Shown piece after piece: positions 1-5,813 of a stretch of 5,813 nucleotides of DNA. The translations under genes and the position numbers were made by a program. The stretch lies in NCBI GenBank assembly GCA_949293915.1, contig CASFFJ010000090.1, forward strand, positions 1 to 5,813, read 5' to 3'. Below the pieces are notes generated by a model, which saw only the letters and a list, made by a program, of their open reading frames with translations, did no database searches and was not told the origin of the DNA. Origin of the DNA: an uncultured Christensenella sp. Its GTDB lineage: Bacteria; Bacillota; Clostridia; Christensenellales; UBA1242. The stretch's first letter is position 1. Each line of letters starts with the position of its first letter.

Positions 1-2032
1 TTAAGTTAATATTAAATAAATTTTCGCCTTTTTTTGTATTAAGAATAACAAGAGAAGTTCCTTGATTATCATTAAATTCTGGTTCTAATTCACTTATTCC
101 CCAAAAATCACCTAAAGTGATATCTCCACATCTATTTGAAGAAGAATAAGGACATGTATAGCAAGAATATCTATTAATTAATCCTGATGTAAAAGTTCTT
201 AAATAAGGTTTATTATATTCATCATAAGTTATAGTATTGTTATTTACTATTTTAATTAATTTTCCCCAACCATATTTTTTATCTCTAAAATCAACAGCAG
301 AAATATTATCTAGATTATTATTTGTAATTTCTTCAAGAAATTTATTGTAAGCAAATGGAGAAGGCACTCCGTGACATAGTATATCAACTGTTAACAGATT
401 GTCATAGTCTTTACCTAAATAAGTCTTAAGCGCATAAACTTGACATGGACAACCACTAAATAAAACTTTCTTGCCTTTTATTAAATCATTTTTAACTTCT
501 TGATAAATTAATCCAACATCGCTTTGAACATATTTTGACTTAAAAAGCTTTTCGAGTTCTATTTTGTTTGTTGCTTTCATTAAAGAAAGTTTTTTGTATC
601 CGTTTTCAAAACCTGCGCCAACAACAACTCCTTCGTTGTCAATAAACCAATTTGCTAAAATAGGAAAAACTCCACCACTGCTTCCTTTTTCTCTATATTC
701 TTTTTTTCCCCAAACCGCGTAACATTTATATTCTTTATTTAAATTTAATTGTTTTGAAAGAGCAGGACATTTTTTTGCACAAAGTCCACAATTTATACAT
801 TTTTCATTAATTACAGGAAATAAAAATCCTTCTTCATCGGGCTTCATATCAATTGCGCCTACGGGACAAATATTTGCACAAAGGGAACAACCCGTACATT
901 TTTCTTTCTCTAAAACACTAACATTTTTCAAATTATAATTAATTGGAGATATTTTTTTTAATGTTTCAACATTAATTTTAGATTTATTGACACCTTTTGG
1001 TTTAAAATTCAAAGGTTTAGCATCTTTACTAATCACAAGACCATTCTTTTGTGCAAACTCAACAAATTTCTTGTAAAGCAAAGGATATTTTGCATTAAAT
1101 TTAGAATAATCAGCAAGTTTGAAATAATATTCAATTGGTTTCTCTATGTCAAATTGAGAAAATTTTATATATGGCAATTCAAACAAGTCAACTATTTCTT
1201 GTGTTCTTGAATCTGATGTAATAAATAGTGATTTTATATTATTGTGCAAAGCAATAACATTTCCGTGAAATCTTCCACCTATTGAAAAATCCACATTTTT
1301 CAAACCTTTGCTCCAAGACTTATAATCATAAAAAATCTTTTTATTTTTTTCTAACCAATCTTTTACGAATTTAAAATAATTTTCATCATTTGTTTGTTCA
1401 AGTGTCAATGGTAAGTCTGTTTGCTCAACAAATTGCATATTATTATTGGCGCAATATGATAAAAAATGCTTTTCATTATTATCTAGTGAAGCATAGAAAG
1501 TTTTATAATTCGAACTAACTTTTTTTGGCTCTTTTGATTCATTGATTTTTAAATTAGGATTGTTCCAATAATACATTGAAGGACAACCTATAACTGAATA
1601 ATTAGTTATGCCATGCTTTGACAAAATTTCTGCTGTATAATAACCACGTACACCTATTGTTGCTCGTTTTTCAATTTTCTTTAATAAACGAACAATGTTT
1701 GGTGAAAGTTTAAAATTAGGATTAAAATTTGGACTTTGCAATCCAACGCTCATTGGAATAAAAGGAATCTCGTATTTATCAACTAATTTTTCAATATAAC
1801 TAAAATCTGAATTTTCCCTAATCCAAATCAAATCAGTAATTATAACCAAGTCATATTTTTGTAATTTATAACTTTCTGCATAAGGTACAATATCGGGCTT
1901 AAATAGTCGTTCCAATGCAGTCCAAAAAACTAAATTACCTGTGTTTTTTCCAAGATTTTTTAATTTATCTAATTCTGATGCATTTTCATTAACATTGTTT
2001 TTTAATAATGCAACTTTTAATTTTTTCTCCAT
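1..2032 (-). CDS. Polysaccharide pyruvyl transferase fused to 2x[4Fe-4S] ferredoxin and FrhB-like domain (C-terminus cut by window edge)
   Basis: An open frame starts at ATG 2032 and runs 677 codons to the left edge without a stop, so the C-terminus is missing. Residues 1 to about 330 look like a polysaccharide pyruvyl transferase: a Gly-rich N-terminal turn (NTGN, 30-33), GVRG at 127-130, IGCPS at 149-152 and the hallmark GGRFHG (252-257, H256). Family members transfer pyruvate from phosphoenolpyruvate to glycan sugars as a ketal. After a linker come two ferredoxin motifs, Cys379/382/385/389-Pro and Cys412/415/418/422-Pro. From about 440 the protein matches FrhB-type flavin/Fe-S proteins: GSSGGVF (450-456), SGCPCQ (Cys528, Cys530), LCHGVPSP (Cys553), Cys624/627/635 and DITLGDFWG (637-645). 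Perhaps 50-100 residues are missing, judging by the family. The role in a surface-glycan operon is inferred; the redox substrate is unknown. F420 use is not implied by the family name. Confidence 0.9.
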   Translation of the reverse strand, partial: MEKKLKVALLKNNVNENASELDKLKNLGKNTGNLVFWTALERLFKPDIVPYAESYKLQKYDLVIITDLIWIRENSDFSYIEKLVDKYEIPFIPMSVGLQSPNFNPNFKLSPNIVRLLKKIEKRATIGVRGYYTAEILSKHGITNYSVIGCPSMYYWNNPNLKINESKEPKKVSSNYKTFYASLDNNEKHFLSYCANNNMQFVEQTDLPLTLEQTNDENYFKFVKDWLEKNKKIFYDYKSWSKGLKNVDFSIGGRFHGNVIALHNNIKSLFITSDSRTQEIVDLFELPYIKFSQFDIEKPIEYYFKLADYSKFNAKYPLLYKKFVEFAQKNGLVISKDAKPLNFKPKGVNKSKINVETLKKISPINYNLKNVSVLEKEKCTGCSLCANICPVGAIDMKPDEEGFLFPVINEKCINCGLCAKKCPALSKQLNLNKEYKCYAVWGKKEYREKGSSGGVFPILANWFIDNEGVVVGAGFENGYKKLSLMKATNKIELEKLFKSKYVQSDVGLIYQEVKNDLIKGKKVLFSGCPCQVYALKTYLGKDYDNLLTVDILCHGVPSPFAYNKFLEEITNNNLDNISAVDFRDKKYGWGKLIKIVNNNTITYDEYNKPYLRTFTSGLINRYSCYTCPYSSSNRCGDITLGDFWGISELEPEFNDNQGTSLVILNTKKGENLFNINL

Positions 2033-2037
2033 AATCA

Positions 2038-2042
2038 CACCT
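2038..2042 (-). promoter_or_regulatory. Ribosome binding site of the pyruvyl transferase/FrhB gene, overlapping the upstream stop codon
   Basis: On the minus strand AGGTG reads from 2042 to 2038, 5 nt before the ATG at 2032. Its first two bases are the last two of the TAG stop of the upstream glycosyltransferase/HAD gene. This placement supports ATG 2032 as the start over an in-frame GTG at 2038, and suggests that translation of the two genes is coupled. Confidence 0.65.
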
Positions 2043-5000
2043 ATTTTTTATTTTTTTTCACATTATTTTTTAATTTTTCTTTAAATTTTTTCTTATCAAA
2101 AATTAACCAGAATAATGCGCGTTTGAATTTGGAAAATTTAGAAATGTAGCCCATCATTGAATCTTGATAAACTATTTGACTTTCATCTTTTACAACTTTA
2201 ACATCTGCTTCAATATTATTTAAATGCCAAGTCCAAATTTCAAAAATACTTTTCTCACTATATCCACCATACACATCATCTTCAACCATCGCCGATGAGA
2301 AAGCGTATCTATCAAATTGGGATGCTTTAAGAAGGTAGTGCTCAAAAGGTAGTGAAGCATCTATGTTTCTACAACTCATTTCAGATAAAAATTCATCAAA
2401 AGTTGAAAAGAAATCTTTAGCAAAATCAAGAGCACCTTTTTGGAATTCATTTATCCCATAAGTTTCATCATAAGCAAATTTTTTGTTTTCAAAAACTGGG
2501 ATGATTTCACCATTGTTAAATCTATATGCGATACAAGATGGCTTTGTTTCTGAAATAAAAAACTCACGAATTATACTAGATATTGTTGGTGTAAAATCAT
2601 AAAAACAATGAGTTTTGAAATTATTATTCACCAACATTTTTGTTGAATATCCGTTTGAGTGAACAAACATTGTGTCAATTTTTCTTTCGGCAATTTGACA
2701 TATAACATTCTGCAATCTTCCGCTGTAACCAATATCAAAAGTGGCTGTTTTTTCTGGAAATAACTTTGCAAAATATTTTTTTAGTTTTTCATTGTTCTGT
2801 TTTGATTTTTCTGCATCAAATGAAATCTTTATCATAGCATCAATGAATTTAATAAACTCATATTGATTTGCAAATTTTTTATCTAAAACAATCCCCTTAT
2901 TCAAATATTGTTTTTCTGCTTCTTTATCAACACGTCTCGTTATTTCAAAAAATAGTTTAAGTATATCTTTTGGTGAATGTGAATTAATATCTATATATTC
3001 ATAAATATTGTAAAAATCTTTAGGCGACTTAATACTATATGGCAACAACGCTTTTCTTGTTGCATAGAAATACTCTGTTTCAATTTTATCGCCTGTACAT
3101 TGCACAAGAAAATCAAATACCTGTTTTATAATATAACCATCTCGTGCAAAGAACACAATTTTTTTGTAACCATTTTCTTTCGCTTGTTCAAGAATCCACA
3201 TTGCAAGTCTTGATAAATGCATACCAAGTGTATGATAACCAGTGAGATAAGAGTCTGCATTATAATTTGATTCCCAATGATAATTTACAAAAGGGTTATC
3301 GAAAAGTTTGTTTGCAGAGACACCAAGCATTGAACGAATAACAATGTCTTTTGTTAAATAATCTTGCTCAATTAAAGTTTGTTTTCTTTTTTTATAGAAA
3401 CTTAAATCATTGCCCACATAAATATCAGATATTCCATTTTCAAAAGTTTCTATTGTTTTTGGAAGAAATTTTGCAATAATTCCTTTCTCTTGTGCTTTTA
3501 AAATATCAGTGTTCCAGTTGTCGCCTATATGCAAAATTTCATAACTGTTTACGCCGACATCTTTTAGCATAACATTATACAAATTGCCCGTTGTTTTTAA
3601 TACACGACTATCACTTGATAAATACAATTTTTCGTATCCTTTAATTGAATTCTTTTTTAAAATTTCTTCAATTGTACTTCTTTCAAGATACATATCTGAT
3701 GTAAGAACAACTTTTTTATTTGCTTCAATGGCAAGTTCAAAGAGTTCTTTACCAATATTCCGTGCTTTTGAGAATTTAATTTCTAAACGAATTTCTTCAT
3801 TCATAATTTCGTTTGCAATCGTTTGAGAAACACCTAAAAGTTTTGAAAATGCATCATAGATTTCAGTTAAAGTTACATCTTCAACCATTGTTTTTTCTAA
3901 TTTGATTAATCTACGTGCTTCTTGCTCTGCCATATATCTAAAATCCGCAAATTGCTTTTCATTTAAAGTTGGAATAAGTTTTGAAGCATATTTCCCAACA
4001 AATTGCATAATGTCAGTTGCTTCATAAAAAGGTCTTACAATAAGTGTATCAAAAATATCAAAACTAATAACTTTGAAATATGGATTTAAAATATCTTTTT
4101 TTAAGTTTTCAAGTCTTGCGCTCCAAAATGTTGTAAGTTCATAGAAATAAAAATCATGAGAATAAGGCAAAATCAATTCACTTGTTCCAAATGTATTTTT
4201 AATTGCATCAAGTGTTTCTTTGTCTTTTTGAGCATTTTTATTCCAAACATTTCCGCTCCAAATTCTATGATACCTTGCTTTAAAGTTTTCAATTTTTTGT
4301 TTATTTTTTATATAAAGCTGTTTGTTATATTGTTTCATACAACCTTCAAAATAATCGAAAACTTTTTTTAAATCTTTTATGTTTTTTATAATTTTTTCTA
4401 GTGGAAGAGTTGTGCTAGTTGATGCTTCACTATGTCTGTAATAAAAATAAGCATCAACATTAGCAAAAGCAAGTCGTTTAGCGTGTGTAAAAAACACACT
4501 TGAAAATGCAATATCTTCACCCATAATAAGATGAAAGTCAACTTTTTCAAAATATGGCATACATTTTTCGATGAGATTCTTTGAATAAAGTTTATCCCAA
4601 ACAGTATGCCACAAAAAACAAGCACCTTCTTGTTTCAAAAACGTTTGTAAAATATTTTCACCTTCAAGAGTTTTGTGTGAAGAAGTTAAACTTCGATAGT
4701 TGTTATAATATGTAAAATTCATATTTTCATCAACATTGATAGTATTGCCAATGACCATATCTGCGTTTTCTTCTTTAATCTTTTTATAAAGAAGCCTAAA
4801 CCAGTCAACCGAAATAAAATCATCCGCATCGACAAAAGCAACATACGCTCCTTTTGCAACTTTCATACCATTTACTCGCGTACGAAATAATCCTTGATTT
4901 TCAGGATTAGTTACAATTTTAATTCTGCTATCTTTATCTTTAAACTCTTCAACAATTTTCATTGAATTGTCTGGAGAAGCATCATCAACACAGATTATTT

Positions 5001-5103
5001 CTAAATTTTTGTATGATGAACTAATAATACTATCCAAACATTTCCTAATAAATTTCTCCATTTTATAAATAGGTATAATTACGCTAATTAATTCTTGTTC
5101 CAT
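2041..5103 (-). CDS. Glycosyltransferase family 2 fused to HAD-superfamily/COG5610-type protein
   Basis: Complete 1020-residue frame, ATG 5103 to TAG 2041. Residues 1 to about 230 form a GT2 (GT-A fold) domain: SVIIPIY (7-13), VDDASPD (39-45), the metal/nucleotide-sugar motif DADD (92-95) and a catalytic-base type GED (195-197). No signal peptide is seen, so it should act in the cytosol or at the inner membrane face. Residues 343 to about 550 are HAD-like: motif I FDIFDTL (348-354, nucleophile D349), motif II TSD (468-470), Lys503 as motif III, and GD..D (527-533) as motif IV. The +2 residue after D349 is Phe, not the usual phosphatase Asp. Residues 580 to about 985 match the conserved tail of COG5610-type HAD proteins: FFARDGY (651-657), YATRKAL (680-686), FDIGYSGRLQ (789-798). 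Residues 987-1020 are strongly basic with a hydrophobic patch, possibly for membrane contact. Likely role is surface glycan assembly; the sugar and any phospho-substrate cannot be told. Confidence 0.92.
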   Translation of the reverse strand: MEQELISVIIPIYKMEKFIRKCLDSIISSSYKNLEIICVDDASPDNSMKIVEEFKDKDSRIKIVTNPENQGLFRTRVNGMKVAKGAYVAFVDADDFISVDWFRLLYKKIKEENADMVIGNTINVDENMNFTYYNNYRSLTSSHKTLEGENILQTFLKQEGACFLWHTVWDKLYSKNLIEKCMPYFEKVDFHLIMGEDIAFSSVFFTHAKRLAFANVDAYFYYRHSEASTSTTLPLEKIIKNIKDLKKVFDYFEGCMKQYNKQLYIKNKQKIENFKARYHRIWSGNVWNKNAQKDKETLDAIKNTFGTSELILPYSHDFYFYELTTFWSARLENLKKDILNPYFKVISFDIFDTLIVRPFYEATDIMQFVGKYASKLIPTLNEKQFADFRYMAEQEARRLIKLEKTMVEDVTLTEIYDAFSKLLGVSQTIANEIMNEEIRLEIKFSKARNIGKELFELAIEANKKVVLTSDMYLERSTIEEILKKNSIKGYEKLYLSSDSRVLKTTGNLYNVMLKDVGVNSYEILHIGDNWNTDILKAQEKGIIAKFLPKTIETFENGISDIYVGNDLSFYKKRKQTLIEQDYLTKDIVIRSMLGVSANKLFDNPFVNYHWESNYNADSYLTGYHTLGMHLSRLAMWILEQAKENGYKKIVFFARDGYIIKQVFDFLVQCTGDKIETEYFYATRKALLPYSIKSPKDFYNIYEYIDINSHSPKDILKLFFEITRRVDKEAEKQYLNKGIVLDKKFANQYEFIKFIDAMIKISFDAEKSKQNNEKLKKYFAKLFPEKTATFDIGYSGRLQNVICQIAERKIDTMFVHSNGYSTKMLVNNNFKTHCFYDFTPTISSIIREFFISETKPSCIAYRFNNGEIIPVFENKKFAYDETYGINEFQKGALDFAKDFFSTFDEFLSEMSCRNIDASLPFEHYLLKASQFDRYAFSSAMVEDDVYGGYSEKSIFEIWTWHLNNIEADVKVVKDESQIVYQDSMMGYISKFSKFKRALFWLIFDKKKFKEKLKNNVKKNKK

Positions 5104-5106
5104 TTT

Positions 5107-5114
5107 TCCTCTCT
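5107..5114 (-). promoter_or_regulatory. Ribosome binding site of the GT2-HAD gene
   Basis: On the minus strand AGAGAGGA reads from 5114 to 5107, leaving 3 nt to the ATG at 5103 (4 nt from the last G). It fills the 14-nt gap after the TAG of the upstream glycosyltransferase, which fixes the start at 5103 and leaves no room for a separate promoter. Confidence 0.75.
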
Positions 5115-5117
5115 CTT

Positions 5118-5813
5118 CTAAACCATCAATATTGCAATTTCAATAAATGATAAATTGTATAATTTTTTTCTTAATCTCTTTTCTTTTAAAGTATAGTTAT
5201 ATTTTTTCTCAATACGCTTTGCTAAATTTGCACACTCTTTTAATTTATTTTTTATTGTACGTATTTCTTTCAACGAAAATCGTTTTGCCCTGTATGTGTG
5301 TGAAAGATAGAACTTAACAACATTAGCAAGTTGTCTCTCTACGAACACACAAAGCTCTGATTTATTGATCGCTTCAAACTCGTTTGCTCTTGCAAGCAAT
5401 GCATCAATATCATCAAAATGTAAAAGTATTTGCTTTTTGCTTGTTATTGCACCCTCTCTGTTTTCGTGATGGTATAGTTTTTGAGGAATTGTAGCAACAC
5501 TATTTAGCTTTAAAAACAATTTTGTTGCCAGCCATTGATCTTCGTGAATTCTGCCTTCTTCAAATTTTAAATCATCAAATAACGCGCGCTTGTAGATTTT
5601 GTTCCAAACCACCACAAACTTATATCCCATTGGTTCAGCCATTTTTTCAAAAACTTTCTCGCCTTTTATTACTTCCTCTTGGAATTCGATTTCTGGAACA
5701 TTGGCATTGTCTTCAAAAAAAGAGCACACCGCAACATCTGTATTTTTGCTAATAATTGTTGTTAAAAGTAATTCGATATAGTTGTTTTCAACATAATCAT
5801 CACTATCAACAAA
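5118..5813 (-). CDS. Glycosyltransferase family 2, C-terminal part (N-terminus beyond window edge)
   Basis: The frame is open from the right edge to TAG at 5118, giving 231 visible residues. The visible part begins with FVDSDDYV, the DxD metal/nucleotide-sugar motif of GT2 enzymes, which normally lies some 80-95 residues into the protein, so about that much is missing. A GTG at 5729 could be mistaken for a start, but the conserved DxD motif lies upstream of it in the same frame. Further GT2 marks are VVWNKIYKRALF (visible residues 68-79), the catalytic-base region GRIHEDQW (87-94) and LYHHENREGAIT (113-124). The last 60 residues are Lys/Arg-rich helix-like sequence ending in a short hydrophobic stretch, which may contact the membrane. 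It is the first gene of the run in this window and ends 14 nt before the GT2-HAD gene, so the two are very likely co-transcribed. Donor and acceptor sugars cannot be predicted. Confidence 0.9.
   Translation of the reverse strand, partial: FVDSDDYVENNYIELLLTTIISKNTDVAVCSFFEDNANVPEIEFQEEVIKGEKVFEKMAEPMGYKFVVVWNKIYKRALFDDLKFEEGRIHEDQWLATKLFLKLNSVATIPQKLYHHENREGAITSKKQILLHFDDIDALLARANEFEAINKSELCVFVERQLANVVKFYLSHTYRAKRFSLKEIRTIKNKLKECANLAKRIEKKYNYTLKEKRLRKKLYNLSFIEIAILMV

Noticed and set aside
2036..2038. GTG as an alternative start of the pyruvyl transferase/FrhB gene
   Set aside because: It would overlap the AGGTG ribosome binding site. The ATG at 2032 has correct spacing from that site.
2043..2060. 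T-run on the plus strand resembling a terminator tail
   Set aside because: No GC-rich hairpin precedes it and no plus-strand gene ends here. On the coding strand it is the A-rich Lys/Asn tail of the GT2-HAD protein.
3584..4371. Plus-strand open frames at 3584-3826 and 4156-4371
   Set aside because: They are antisense to the GT2-HAD coding region, which has clear HAD motifs on the other strand. The Phe/Ile/Ser-rich translations are what the reverse of an A-rich gene gives.
4398..4625. Minus-strand frame of 75 codons in another phase
   Set aside because: It is wholly contained in the GT2 domain of the larger gene, and that frame holds the conserved GED motif. The hydrophobic translation is a frame artefact, not a membrane protein.
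5727..5729. GTG as the start of the right-hand glycosyltransferase
   Set aside because: The same frame continues upstream to the edge and encodes the conserved DxD motif FVDSDD, so the real start is outside the window.
5522..5781. Plus-strand open frames (5522-5752, 5599-5781)
   Set aside because: They lie antisense to the conserved catalytic region of the GT2 gene, show no recognisable domain, and have no convincing ribosome binding site.
1..5813. CRISPR arrays, tRNA/rRNA, insertion sequences, attachment sites or long repeats
   Set aside because: None seen by reading both strands. Coding sequence fills the window except for gaps of 14 and 8 nt. Runs of A and T reflect low G+C.

Overview
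The window is AT-rich. Hand counts give about 24% G+C in the first 360 bases and about 33% in 600 bases sampled between 5161 and 5760. It is almost entirely coding, with every gene on the minus strand. The standard code fits: Trp is TGG and no in-frame TGA has to be read through. Ferredoxin-type Fe-S motifs, low G+C and a glycan-synthesis gene set suggest an anaerobic, possibly host-associated bacterium such as a low-GC Firmicute. The sequence alone does not fix the phylum.

In transcription order (right to left) the window holds three genes. (1) 5813 to 5118 is the C-terminal part of a family 2 glycosyltransferase; its N-terminus lies beyond the right edge. (2) 5103 to 2041 is a complete 1020-residue protein: an N-terminal GT2 glycosyltransferase, a HAD-superfamily domain, and a long conserved C-terminal region of the COG5610 type with no assigned function. 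(3) 2032 to 1 is a protein of at least 677 residues that fuses a polysaccharide pyruvyl transferase domain to a two-cluster ferredoxin module and an FrhB-type (F420 hydrogenase/dehydrogenase beta subunit-like) domain. Its C-terminus lies beyond the left edge.

The gaps between genes are 14 and 8 nt, each with a ribosome binding site and no room for a promoter or terminator. The window is therefore the interior of one polycistronic operon, most likely for a cell-surface polysaccharide (capsule, teichoic-acid-like polymer or exopolysaccharide). Two GT2 domains would add sugars. The HAD/COG5610 part may handle a phosphorylated group. The pyruvyl transferase/FrhB protein would add a pyruvyl ketal or carry out a linked redox modification. 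The individual families are known; the two large fusions, their catalytic departures and their side-by-side position are the parts worth a second look. No RNA genes, mobile elements, CRISPR arrays, repeats or non-coding stretches over 300 bases are visible.
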